Below, one piece after another: positions 21,601-36,199 of a DNA stretch of 64,000 nucleotides. The stretch covers positions 124,001-188,000 of the forward strand of contig JAPTYO010000001.1 of the NCBI GenBank assembly GCA_036873135.1, written 5' to 3'. Below the pieces are notes generated by a model, which searched no databases, was not told the DNA's origin, and worked only from the letters and a program-made list of their open reading frames with translations. Source of the stretch: Clarkia xantiana subsp. parviflora (Eukaryota; Streptophyta; Magnoliopsida; Myrtales; Onagraceae). Both the position numbers and the translations under genes were made by a program. Within the stretch, counting starts at the first letter, position 1. Every line of letters begins with the position of its first letter.

Positions 21601-24500
21601 CCCTATGAATAAACGTTGATTCTAAGACAGAAAAAAAAAATGGGTAAAGATTTTAGTATGATCACGTAAGTCTTGAATCAATGCTATAACAACTGATTTA
21701 GTCAAACTCTGAGCTCTGTGTGAAAATACATAGATAAATAAAATTTGGTAAATCCCCATAGGCGGTAGTACCCTTTGAATGAATGGTGATTCCGAGACCG
21801 AACTGAAAAGGGATAAGTACTTTAGTATGATCATATATGTCTAGAATAAATGCTGTGGCAACTGATTCATCCAATACAGAGATCATAGAGTGATACCGTA
21901 TGAATAAACGTTGATTCTGAGACAAAATAAAAATGGATAAAGACTTTAGTACGATCAGGTACGTCTTGAATCATATATATCTAGAATAATGTGACAGCAA
22001 TTGATTTCATCCAATTCAGAGATTTAAGAGTGTTACCTTGTGAATAAACGTTGATTATGAGACTGAAATTAAATGGGATAACGACTTTAGTTTCATCAAG
22101 TACGTCTTGAATCAATTCAAAATCAACTTATTTAGTCCAATTCGGAGCTCCGAGTGAAAATATATAGATAAATAAAAATTTGGTAAATCCCCATAAGCGG
22201 TAGTACCCTTTGAATGAATGGTGATTCCGAGACCGAACAGAAAAGGGATAAATACTTTAGTATGATCATATTTGTCTAGAATAAATGCGGTGGCAACTGA
22301 TTTTATCCAATTCAGATATCCAAGAGTATTACCCTATTATTAAACGTTGATTCAGAGACCGAAATAAAAAGGGATAAAGACTTTACTAGGATCAGGTACG
22401 TCTTGAATCAATACAATAACAACTGATTTAGTCCAATTCAGAGATCTGAGTTAAGCTGTATAGATAAATAAATATTTGCTAAATCCCCATAAGCGGTAGT
22501 ACCCTTTGAATTAACGGTGATTCCTAGACTGAACTAAAAAGGGATAAATAATTTAGTGTGATCATATATGTCTAGAATAAATGCGATAGCAATTGATTTT
22601 ATCCAATTCAGATATCCAAGAGTATTACCCTATTATTAAACGTTGATTCAGAGACCGAAATAAAAAGGGATAGAGACTTTACTAGGATCACGTACGTCTT
22701 GAATCAATGAAATAAAAACTGATTTTGTCCAATTCAGACCTCCGAGTGCAGATATATAGATAAATATAAAATTTGTAAATCCCCATAGACGGTAGTACCT
22801 TTGAATAAACGGTGATAATGAAATTGAACTAAAAATGGACAAATACTTTAGTATGATCATATATGTCTAGAATAAATGCGATAGCAACTGATTTCATCCA
22901 ATTTAAAGATCCAACAGTGTTACCCTATGAATAAACGTTGATTCTGAGACAGAAATAAAAATGGGTAAAGATTTTAGTATGATCACGTAAGTCTTGAATC
23001 AATGCTATAGCAACTGATTTAGTCAAACTCTGAGCTCTGTGTGAAGATACATAGATAAATAAAATTTGGTAAATCCCCATAGGCGGTAGTACCCTTTGAA
23101 TGAATGGTGATTCCGAGACCGAACTGAAAAGGAATAAATACTTTAGTATGATCATATATGTCTAGAATAAATGCTGTGGCAACTGATTCATCTAATACAG
23201 AGATCAAAGAGTGATACCGTATGAATAAACGTTGATTCTGAGATAAAAATAAAAATGGATAAAGACTTTAGTACGATCAGGTACGATCAGGTACGTCTTG
23301 AATCATATATATCTAGAATAATGTGACAGCAATTGATTTCATCCAATTCAGAGATTTAAGAGTGTTACCCTGTGAATAAACGTTGATTATGAGACTGAAA
23401 TTAAATGGGATAACGACTTTAGTTTCATCAAGTACGTCTTGAATCAATTCAAAATCAACTTATTTAGTCCAATTCGGAGCTCCGAGTGAAAATATATAGA
23501 TAAATAAAAATTTGGTAAATCCCCATAAGCGGTAGTACCCTTTGAATGAATGGTGATTCCGAGACCGAACAGAAAAGGGATAAATACTTTAGTATGATCA
23601 TATTTGTCTAGAATAAATGCGGTGGCAACTGATTTTATCCAATTCAGATATCCAAGAGTATTACCCTATTATTAAACGTTGATTCAGAGACCGAAATAAA
23701 AAGGGATAAAGACTTTACTAGGATCAGGTACGTCTTGAATCAATACAATAACAACTGATTTAGTCCAATTCAGAGATCTGAGTTAAGCTGTATAGATAAA
23801 TAAATATTTGCTAAATCCCCATAAGCGGTAGTACCCTTTGAATTAACGGTGATTCCTAGACTGAACTAAAAAGGGATAAATAATTTAGTGTGATCATATA
23901 TGTCTAGAATAAATGCGATAGCAATTGATTTTATCCAATTCAGATATCCAAGAGTATTACCCTATTATTAAACGTTGATTCAGAGACCGAAATAAAAAGG
24001 GATAAAGACTTTACTAGGATCACGTACGTCTTGAATCAATGAAATAAAAACTGATTTTGTCCAATTCAGACCTCCGAGTGCAGATATATAGATAAATAAA
24101 AAATTTGTAAATCCCCATAGACGGTAGTACCTTTGAATAAACGGTGATAATGAAACTGAACTAAAAATGGATAAATACTTTCGTATGATCATATATGTCT
24201 AGAAAAATGCGATAGCAACTGATTTCATCCAATTCAAAGATCCAAGAGTGTTACTTTATGAATAAACGTTGATTCTGAGACAGAAATAAAAATGGATAAA
24301 GACTTTAGTATGATCACGTACGTCTTGAATCAAAGCAATAGCAACTGATGTAGTCTAATTCTGAGATCCATGTGAAGATATATAGATAAATAAAAATTTG
24401 GTAAATCCCCATAGGCGGTAGTACCCTTTGAATACGCGGTGATTCCGAGACCGAACTAAAAAGGGAAACTACTTTAGTATTATCATATATATCTAGAATA
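18600..24500. repeat. super-repeat copy 2 (about 5.88 kb)
   Basis: This is the tandem partner of 12700-18600, with the same order of variant markers offset by 5868-5893 bp. Its right part (20.65-24.2 kb) is the cleanest run of the 1.32-1.33-kb higher-order repeat: five B and four A subunits per unit, because one A subunit is deleted at AATCATATATATCTAG. A fragment of a third super-copy starts at about 24.5 kb (marker at 24707) and then diverges. Confidence 0.75.
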
Positions 24501-27500
24501 ATGTGACAGCAACTGATTTCATCCAATTCAGAGATTTAACAGTGTTACCTTGTGAATAAACGTTGATTATGAGACCGAAATTTAAAGGGATAACGACTTT
24601 AGTATGATCAAGTACGTCTTGAATCAATTCAAAACCAACTTATTTAGTACAATTCGGAGCTCCGAGTGAAAATATATAGATAAATAAAAATTTGGTAAAT
24701 CCCCATAAGCGGTGGTACCCTTTGAATGAAGGGTGATTCCGAGATCGAACTGAAAAGGGATAAATACTTTAGTATGATCATATATGTCTAGAATAAATGC
24801 GGTGGCAACTGATTCATCCAATACAGAGATCCAAGAGTGATACCCTATGAATAAACGTTTATTCTGAGACAGAAATAAAAATGGATAAAGAATTTAGTAC
24901 GATCAGGTACGTCTTGAATCAATGCAATAGCAACTGATTTAGTCCTATTCGGAGCTCCGAGTTAAGCTGTATAGATAAATAAATATTTGGTATATACCCA
25001 TAAGCGGTAGTACCCTTTGAATAAACGGTATTCCTAGAGCGAACTAAAAAGGGATAAATAATTTAGTGTGATCATATATGTCTAGAATAAATGCGATAGC
25101 AATTGATTTCATCTAATTCAGAGTATTACCCTATTAATAAACATTGATTAAGAGACAGAAATAAAAAGGGATAAAGACTTTACTATGATCACGTACATCT
25201 TAAATCAATGCAATAGCAACTCATTTTGTTTAATTCAGAGCTCCGAGTGAAGATATATAGATAAATAAATATTTCGTAAATCCTCATAAGTGGTAGTACC
25301 CTTTGAATAAACGGTGATTCCTAGTCCGAAGTATAAAGGGATAAACAATTTAGTGTGATCATATATGTCTAGAATAAATGCGATAGCAACTGATTTCATC
25401 CAATTCAAAGATCCAAGAGTGTTACCCTATTAAAAAACGTTGATTCAGAGACATAAATAAAAAGGGATAAAGACTTTACTATGATCACGTACGTCTTGAA
25501 TCAATGCAATAGCAACTGATTTTGTCCAATTCAAAGCTCTGAGTGAAGATATATAGATAAATAAAAATTTGGTAAATCCCCATAGACGGTGGTACCTTTG
25601 AATAAACGGTGAATTCGAGAACGAACTAAAAAGGGATAAAGACTATAGTATGATCGTATATGTCTAGAATAAATGCGATAGCAACTGAATTCATCCAATT
25701 CAAAGATCCAAGAGTGTTACTCTATGAATAAACGTTGATTTTGAGACCAAAATAAAAAGGGATAAAGACTTTAGTACGATCAGGTACGTCTTGAATCAAA
25801 ACAATAACAACTGATTTAGTCCAATTCAGAGCTCTGAGTTAAGCTGTTTAGATAAATAAATATTTGGTAAATCCCCATAGGCGGTAATACACTTTGAGTA
25901 AACTGCGATTCTGAGACCGAATTAAAAAGGGATAAATACTTTAGTATGATCATATATGTCTAGAATAAATGCGATAGCAACTGATTTCATCCAATTCAAA
26001 GATCCATGAAGTGTTACCCTATGAATAAACGTTGATTCTGAGACAGAAATAAAAATTGATAAAGACTTTAGTATGATCACGTACGTCTTGAATCAATGCA
26101 ATAGCAACTGATTTAGTCTAATTCTGAGATCCATGTGAAGATATATAGATAAATAAAAAGTTGGTAAATCCCCATAGGCGGTAGTACCCTTTGAATAAGC
26201 GGTGATTCCGAGACCGAACTAAAAAGGGAAACTACTTTAGTATTATCATATATATCTAGAATAATTTGACAGCAACTGATTTCATCCAATTCAGAGATTT
26301 AAGAGTGTTACCTTGTGAATAAACGTTGATTATGAGACCGAAATTAAAAGGGATAACGACTTTAGTTTGATCAAGTACGTCTTTAATCAATTCAAAATAA
26401 ACTTATTTAGTCAAATTCGGAGCTCCCGAGTGAAAATATATAGATAAATAAAAATTTGGTAAATCCCCATAAGCAGTAGTACCCTTTGAATGAATGGTGA
26501 TTCCGAGACCGAACTGAAAAGGGATAAATACTTTAGTTTGATCATATATGTCTAGAATAAATGCGGTGGATACTGATTCATCCAATACAGAGATCCAAGA
26601 GTGATACCGTATGAATAAACGTTGATTCTGAGACAAAAATAAAAAGGGATAAAGACTTTAGTACGATCAGGTACGTCTTGAATCAATACAATAACAACTG
26701 ATTTAGTCCAATTCAGAGCATTGAGTTAAGCTGTATAGATAAATAAATATTTGGTATATACCCATAAGCGGTAGTACCCTTTGAATAAACGGTATTCCTA
26801 GAGCGAACTAAAAAGGGATAAATACTTTAGTATGATTATATATGTCTAGAATAAATGTGATAGCAACTGATTTCATCGAATTCAAAGATCCATGAAGTGT
26901 TACCCTATGAATAAACGTTGATTCTGAGACAGAAATAAAAATGGATAAAGACTTTAGTATGATCACGTAGGTCTTGAATCAATGCAATAGCAACTGATTT
27001 AGTCTAATTCTGAGATCCATGTGAAGATATATAGATAAATAAATATTTGGTAAATCCCCATAGGCGGTAGTACCCTTTGAATAAGCGGTGATTCCGAGAC
27101 CCAACTAAAAAGGGAAACTATTTTAGTATTATCATATATGTCTAGAATAAATGCGATAGCAATTGATTTTATCCAATTCAGATATCCAAGAGTATTACCC
27201 TACTATTAAACGTTGATTCAGAGACAGAAATAAAAAGGGATAAAGACTTTACTAGGATCACGTACGTCTTGAATCAATGAAATAAAAACTGATTTTGTCC
27301 AATTCAGACCTCCGAGTGCAGATTTATAGATAAATAAAAAATTTGTAAATCCCCATAGACGGTAGTACCTTTGAATAAATGGTGATTAAGAAACTGAACT
27401 AAAAATGGATAAATACTTTAGTATGATCATATATGTCTAGAATAAATGCGATAGCAACTGATTTCAACCAATTCAAAGATCCAAGAGTGTTACCCTATGA

Positions 27501-29899
27501 ATAAACGTTGATTCTGAGACAGAAATAAAAATGGGTAAAGATTTTAGTATGATCACGTACGTCTTGAATCAATGCTATAGCAACTGATTTAGTCCAACTC
27601 CGAGCTCCGTGTGAAGATAAATAAAAATTTGGTAGATCCCCATAGGCGGTAGTACCCTTTGAATATGCGGTGATTCCGACACCAACTAAAAAGGGATAAA
27701 TATTTTAGTATGATCATCTATATCTAGAATAATGTGATAGCAACTGATTTCATCCAATTCAGAGATTTATGAGTGTTACCTTGTGAATAAACGTTGATTA
27801 TGAGACCGAATTAAAACGGGATAACGACTTTAGTATGATCAAGTACGTCTTGAATCAATTCAAAATCAACTGATTTAGTCCAATTCGGAGCTACGAGTGA
27901 AGATATATAGATAAATAAAAATATGATAAATCCCCATAAGCGGTAGTACCCTTTGAATGAACGGTGATTCCGAGACCGAACTGAAAAGGGATAAATACTT
28001 TAGTATGATCATATATGTCTAGAATAAATACGACGGCAACTGATTTCATCCAATACAGAGATCCAAGAGTGATACCCTATGAATAAACGTTGATTCTGAG
28101 ACATAAATAAAAAGGGATTACGACTTTAGTACGATCAGGTACGTCTTGAATCAATGCAATATCAACTGATTTATCCAATTCAGAGCTCCGAGTTAAGCTG
28201 TATAGATAAATAAATTTTTGGTAAATCCCCGTAAGCGGTAATACCCTTTGAATAAACGGTGATTCCTAGACCGAACTAAAAAGGGATAAATAATTTAGTG
28301 TGATCATATATGTCTAAAATAAATGCGATAGCAATTGATTTCATCTAATTCAGAGTATTACCCTATTAATAAACGTTGATTAAGAGACAGAAATAAAAAG
28401 GGATAAAGACTTTACTATGATCACGTACATCTTAAATCAATGCAATAGCAACTCATTTTGTTTAATTCAGAGCTCCGAGTGAAGATATATAGATAAATAA
28501 ATATTTGGTAAATCCTCATAAGCGGTAGTACCCTTTGAATAAACAGTGATTCCTAGTCCGAACTAAAAAGGGGTAAACAATTTAGTGTGATCATATATGT
28601 CTAGAATAAATGCGATAGCAACTGATTTCATCCAATTCAAAGATCCAAGAGTGTTACCCTATTAAAAAACGTTGATTCAGAGACATAAATAAAAAGGGAT
28701 AAAGACTTTACTATGATCACGTACGTCTTGAATCAATGCAATAGCAACTGATTTTGTCCAATTCAGAGCTCTGAGTGAAGATATATAGATAAATAAAAAT
28801 TTGGTAAATCCCCATAGACGGTAGTACCTTTGAATAAACGGTGAATTCGAGACCGAACTAAAAAGGGATAAATACTATAGTATGATCGTATATGTCTAGA
28901 ATAAATGCGATAGCAACTGAATTCATCCAATTCAAAGATCCAAGAGTGTTACCCTATGAATAAACGTTGATTCTGAGACAGAAATAAAAATGAATAAAGA
29001 TTTTAGTATGATCACGTACGTCTTGAATCAATGCTATAGCAACTGATTTAGTCCAACTCTGAGCTCCGTGTGAAGATACATAGATAAATAAAAATTTGGT
29101 AAATCCCCATAGGCGGTAGTATCCTTTGAATAAGCGGTGATTCCGAGACCGAACTATAAAGGGATAAATACTTTAGTATGATCATCTATATCTAGAATAA
29201 TGTGATAGCAATTGATTTCATCCAATTTAGAGATTTATGAGTGTTACCTTGTGAATAAACTTTGATTATGAGACCGAATTAAAAAGGGATAACGACTTTA
29301 GTATGATCAAGTACGTCTTCAAAATCAACTGATTTAGTCCAATTCGGACCTACGAGTAAAGATATATAGATAAATAAAAATTTGGTAAATCCCCATAAGC
29401 GGTAGTAACCTTTGAATGAACGTTGATTCCGAGACCGAACTGAAAAGGGATAAATACTTTAGTATGATCATATATGTCTAGAATAAATGCGATGGCAACT
29501 GATTTCATTCAATACAGAGATCCAAGAGTGATACCCTATGAATAAACGTTGATTCTGAGACAGAAATAAAAAGGGATAACGACTTTAGTACGATCAGGTA
29601 CGTCTTGAATCAATGCAATAGCAACTGATTTAGTCCAATTTAGAGCTCCGAGTTAAGCTGTATAGATAAATAAATTTTTGGTAAATCCCCATAAGCGGTA
29701 GTACCCTTTGAATAAACGGTGATTCCTAGACCGAACTAAAAAGTGATAAATAATTTAGTGTGATCATATATGTCTAGAATAAATGCGATAGCAATTGATT
29801 TCATCTAATTCAGAGTATTACCCTATTAATAAACGTTGATTAAGAGACAGAAATAAAAAGGAATAAAGACTTTACTATGATCACGTACGTCTTGAATCA

Positions 29900-32800
29900 G
29901 TGCAATAGCAACTGATTTTGTCCAATTCAGAGCTCCGAGTGAAGAAATATAGATAAATAAATATATGGTAAATCCTCATAAGCAGTTGTACCCTTTGAAT
30001 AAACGGTGATTACTAGACCCAACTAAAAAGGGATAAATAATTTATTCTGATCATATATGTCTAGAATAAATGCGATAGCAACTGATTTCATCCAATTCAA
30101 AGATCCAAGAGTGTTACCCCATTAATAAACGTTGATTCAGAGACATAAATAAAAAGGGATAAGGACTTTACTATGATCACGTACGTTTTGAATCTATGCA
30201 ATAGCAACTGATTTTGTCCAATTCAGAGCTCCGAGTGAAGATATATAGATAAATAAAATTTGGTAAATCCCCATAGACGGTATTACCTTCGAATAAACGG
30301 TGAATACGAGACCGAACTAAAAAGGGATAAATACTTTAGTATGATCATATATGTCTAGAATACATGCGATAGCAACTGATTTCATCCAATTCAAATCCAA
30401 GAGTGTTACCCTATGAATAAACATTGATTCTGAGACAGAAATAAAAACGGATAAAGATTTTAGTATGATCACGTACGTCTTGAATCAATGCTATAGGAAC
30501 TGATTTAGTCCAACTCTGAGCTTCGTGTGAAGATACATGGATAAATAAAAATTTGGTAAATCCTCATAGGCGGTAGTACCCTTTGAATAAGCGGTGATTC
30601 TGGGACCGAACTAAAAAGGGATAAATACTTTAGTATGATCATCTATATCTAGAATAATGTGATAGCAACTGATTTCATCCAATTCAGAGATTTATGAGTG
30701 TTACCTTCTGAATAAAAGTTGATTATGAGATCGAATTAAAAAGGGATAACGACTTTAGAATGATCAAGTACGTCTTGAATCAATTCAACTGATTTATTCC
30801 AGTTCGGAGCTACGACTGAAGATATATAGATAAATAAAAATTTGGTAAATCCCCAAAAGCGTTAGTACCCTTTGAATAAACGGTGATTCCGAGACCGGAT
30901 TGAAAAGGGATAAATACTTTAGTATGATCATATATGTCTAGAATAAATGCAATAGCGACTGATTTCATCCAATTCAAAGATCCAAGAGTGTTACCCTATG
31001 AATAAACGTTGATTCTGAGACAAAAGTAAAAATGGATAAAGACATTAGTATGATCACGTACGTCTTGAATCAATGTAATAGCAACTGATTTAGTCCAATT
31101 CTCAGATACGTGTGAAGATATATCGATAAATAAAAATTTGGTAAATCCCCATAGGCAGTAGTACCATTTGAATATGCGATGATTCCGAGACCGAACTAAG
31201 AAGGGAAAATACTTTAATATGATCATATATATCTAGAATAATGTGACAGCAACTGATTTCATCCAATTCAGAGATTTAAGAGTGTTACCTTGTGAATAAA
31301 CGTTGATTATGAGACCGAATTAAAAAGGGAAAACGACTTTAGTTGATCAAGTACGTCTTGAATCAATTCAAAATCAACTGATTTAGTCCAATTCGGAGCT
31401 ACGAGTGAAGATATATAGATAAATAAAAATTTGGTAAATCCCCATAAGCGATAATACCCATTGAATGAACGGTGATTCCGAGACCGAAGTGAAAAGGGAT
31501 AAGTACTTTAGTATGATCATATAAGTCTAGAATAAATGCGATGACAACTGATTTAATCCATTACAGAGATCCAAGAGTGATATCCTATGAATAAACGTTG
31601 ATTGTGAGATAGAAATAAAAAGGAATAAAGACATTAGTACAATCAGGTACTTCTTGAATCAATGCAATAGCAACTGATTTAGTCCAATTCAGAACTCCGA
31701 GTTAAGCGATAGTATCCTTTAAATAAGCGGTGATTCCGAGATCAAACTAAAAAGGGATAAATACTTTAGTATGATCATCTATATCTAGAATAATGTGATA
31801 GCAACTGATTTCATCCAATTCAGAGATTTATGAGTGTTACCTTGTGAATAAACGTTGATTATGAGACCGAATTAAAAAGGGATAACGACTATAGAATGAT
31901 CAAGTACGTCTTGAATCAATTCAACTGATTTAGACCAGTTCGGAGCTACGAGTGAAGATATATAGATAAATAAAATTTTGGAAAATCCCCATAAGCGGTA
32001 GTACCCTTTGAATGAACGGTGATTCCGAGACCGAACTGAAAAGGGATAAATACTTTAGTATGATCATATATGTCTAGAATAAATGCAATAGCAACTGATT
32101 TCGTCCAATTCAAAGATCCAAGAGTGTTACCCTATGAATAAACGTTGATTCAGAGACAGAAATAAAAATGGATTAAGACTTTAGTATGATCATCTATATT
32201 AAGAATAATGTGATAGCAACTGATTTCATCCAATTCAGAGATTTATGAGTGTTACCTTGTGAATAAACGTTGATTATGAGACCGAATTAAAAAGGGATAA
32301 CGAATTTAGAATGATCAAGTACGTCTTGAATCAATTCAACTGATTTGGTCCAGTTCGGAGCTATGAGTGAAGATATATAGATAAATAAATATTTGGTAAA
32401 TCCCCATAAGAGGTAGTACCCTTTGAATAAACGGTGATTCCGAGACCGAACTAAAATGGGATAAATACTTTAGTGTGGTCATACATGTCTAGTAGAATAA
32501 ATGCGATAGCAATTGATCTCATACAATTCATAGATACAAGAATTTACCATATGAATAAACGTTGATTTGAGACTGAACTAAAAAGGGGTAAAGAATTTAG
32601 TATGATCACGTACGTCTTGATTCAATACATTAACAACTGATTTTGTACAATTCAGAGCTCCGAGTAAAAATATATAGATAAATAAAAATTTGGTAAATCC
32701 CCATAGTCGGTAATACACTTTGAAAAACTGCGATTCTAAGACCGAACTAAAAAGGGCTAAATACTTTAGTATGATCATATATTTCTAGAATAAATGCGAT

Positions 32801-33000
32801 AGCAATTGATTTCATCCAATTCAGAGATCCAAGAGTATTACCCTATTAATAAACGTTGATTCAGAGACAGAAATAAAAGGGATAAAGACTTTACTATGAT
32901 CACGTACGTCTTGAATCAATGCAATAGCAACTGATTTTGTCCAATTCAGAGCTCCGAGTGAAGATATATAGATAAATAAAAATTTGGTAAATCCCCAAAA
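29900..33000. repeat. about 3-kb segment duplicated at 36.2-39.3 kb
   Basis: Private variants recur with an offset of 6270 bp (GTGATTACTAGACCC at about 30007 and 36277; GATTCTGGGACCG at about 30597 and 36867). After one extra subunit-sized insertion near 37321 in the right copy, the offset becomes 6368 bp (AATTGATCTCATAC near 32511 and 38880). This records a segmental duplication inside the array, later than the divergence of the monomers. Confidence 0.7.
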
Positions 33001-36000
33001 GCGGTAGTACCCTTTGAATAAACGGTGATTCCGAGACCGGATTGAAAAGGGATAAATACTTTAGTATGATCATATATGTCTAGAATAAATGCGATAGCAA
33101 CTGATTTCATCCAATTCAAAGATCCAAGAGTGTTACCCTATGAATAAACGTTGATTCTGAGACAAAAATAAAAATGGATAAAGAATTTAGTATGATCACG
33201 TACGTCTTGAATCAATGCAATAGCAACTGATTTAGTCTAATTCTGAGATCCATGTGAAGATATATAGATAAATAAAAATTTGGTAAATCCCCATAGGCGG
33301 TAGTACCCTTTAAATTAACGGTGATTCCTAGACTGGACTAAAAAGGGATAAATAATTTAGTGTGATCATATATGTCTAGAATAAATGCGATAGCAATTGA
33401 TTTTATCCAATTCAGATATCCAAGAGTATTACCCTATTATTAAACGTTGATTCAGAGACCGAAATAAAAAGGGATAAAGACTTTACTAGGATCACGTACG
33501 TCTTGAATCAATGAAATAAAAATTGATTTTGTCCAATTCAGACCTCCGAGTGCAGATATATAGATAAATATAAAATTTGTAAATCCCCATAGACGGTAGT
33601 ACCTTTGAATAAACTGTGATAATGAAACTGAACTAAAAATGGATAAATACTTTAGTATTATCATATATGTCTAGAATAAATGCGATAGCAACTGATTTCA
33701 TCCAATTCAAAGATCCAACAGTGTTACCCTATGAATAAACGTTGATTCTGAGATTGAAATAAAAATGGGTAAAGATTTTAGTATGATCACGTAAGTCTTG
33801 AATCAATGCTATAGCAACTGATTTAGTCCAACTCTGAGCTCTGTGTGAAGATACATAGATAAATAAAAATTTGGTAAAAACCCATAGGCGGTAGTACCCT
33901 TTGAATAAGCGGTGATTTCGAGACCGAACTAAAAAGGGATAAATACTTTAGTATGATCATATATGTCTAGAATAAATACGATGGCAACTGATTTCATCCA
34001 ATACAGAGATCCAAGAGTGATACCCTATGAATAAACGTTTATTCTGAGACATAAATAAAAAGGGATGACGACTTTAGTACGATCATGTACGTCTTGAATC
34101 AATGCAATAGCAACTGAGTTAGTCCAATTCAGAGCTCCGAGTTAAGCTGTATAGATAAATAATTTTTGGTCAATCCCCATAAGCGGTAGTACCCTTTGAA
34201 TAAACGGTGATTCCTAGACCGAACTAAAAAGGGATATATAATTTAGTGTGATCATATATGTCTAGAATAAATGCGATAGAAATTGATTTCATCCAATTCA
34301 GAGATCCAAGTGTATTACCCTATTAAGAAACGTTGATTCAGAGACAGAAATAACAAGGGATAAAGACTTTACTATGATCACGTACGCCTTGAATCAATGC
34401 AATAACAACTAATTTTGTATATTTCAGAGCTCCGAGTGAAGATATATAGATAAATAAATATTTGGTAAATCCTCATAAGCAATAGAACCCTTTGAATAAA
34501 CGGTGATTCCTAGTCCGAACTAAAAAGGGATAAACAATTTAGTGTGATCATATATGTCTAGAAGAAATGCGATAGCAACTGATTTCATCCAATTCAAAGA
34601 TTCAACAGTGTTACCCTATTAATAAATGTTGATTCAGAGACAGAAATAAAAAGGGATAAAGACTTTACTATGTTCACGTACGTCTTGAATCAATGCAATA
34701 GCAACTGATTTTGTCCAATTCAGAGCTCCGAGTGAAGATATATAGATAAATAAAAATTTGGTAAATCCCCATAGACGGTAGTACCTTTGAATAAACGGTG
34801 AATTCGAGACCGAACTAAAAAGGGATAAATACTATAGTATGATCATATATGTCTAGAATAAATGCGATAGAAACTGAATTCATCCAATTCAAAGATCCAA
34901 GAGTGTTACCCTATGAATAAACGTTGATTTTGAGACAGAAATAAAAATGAATAAAGATTTTAGTATGATCACGCACGTCTTGAATCAATGCTATAGCAAC
35001 TGATTTAGTCCAACTCTGAGCTCCGTGTGAAGATACACAGATAAATAAAAATTTGGTAAATCCCCATAGGCGGTAGTATCCTTTGAATAAGCGGTGATTA
35101 CGAGACCGAACTAAAAAGGGATAAATACTTTAGTATGATCATCTATATCTAGAATAATGTGATAGCAATTGATTTCATACAATTTAGAGATTTATGAGTG
35201 TTACCGTGCGAATAAACTTTGATTATGAGACCGATTTAAAAAGGGATAAGGACTTTAGTATGATCAAGTACGTCTTGAATCAATTCAAAATCAAATGATT
35301 TAGTCCAATTCGGACCTAAGAGTAAAGATATATAGATAAATAAAAATTTGGTAAATCCCCATAAGCGGTAGTACCCTTTGAATGAACGTTGATTCCGAGA
35401 CTGAACTGAAAAGGGATAAATACTTTAGTATGATCATATATGTCTAGAATAAATGCGATGGCAACTGATTTCATCCAATACAGAGATCCAAGAGTGATAC
35501 CCAATGAATAAACGTTTTATTCTGAGACAGAAATATAAAGGGATAACAACTTTAGTACGATTAGGTACGTCTAGATTCAATGTAATATCAACTGATTTAG
35601 TCCAATTCAGAGCTCCGAGTGAAGATATATAGATAAATAAAAATTTTGTAATTCCCCATAGGCGGTAGTACCCTTTGAATAAACGGTGATTCGAGACCGA
35701 ACTAAAAAGGGATAAAGAATTTAGTGTGATCATATATGTCTAGAATAAATGCGATAGCAATTGATTTCATCCAATTCAAAGATCCAAGAGTATTACCCTA
35801 TTAATAAACGTTGATTCAGAGACAAAAATAAAAAGGGATAAAGACTTTACTATGATCACGTACGTCTTGAATCAATGCAATAGCAACTGATTTTGTCCAA
35901 TTCAGAGCTCCAAGTGAAGATATATAGATAAATAAAATTTGGTAAATCCCCATAGGTTGTAATACACTTTGAATAAACTGAGATTCTGAGACCGAACTAA

Positions 36001-36199
36001 AAAGGGATAAATACTTTAGTATGATCATATATTTCTAGAATAAATGCGATAGTAACTGATTTCCTCCAATTCAAAGATCCAAGAGTGTTACCCTATTAAA
36101 AAACGTTGATTCAGAGACAGAAATAAAAAGGGATAAAGACTTTACTATGATCACTTACGTCTTGAATCAATGCAATAGCAACTGATTTTGTCCAATTCA

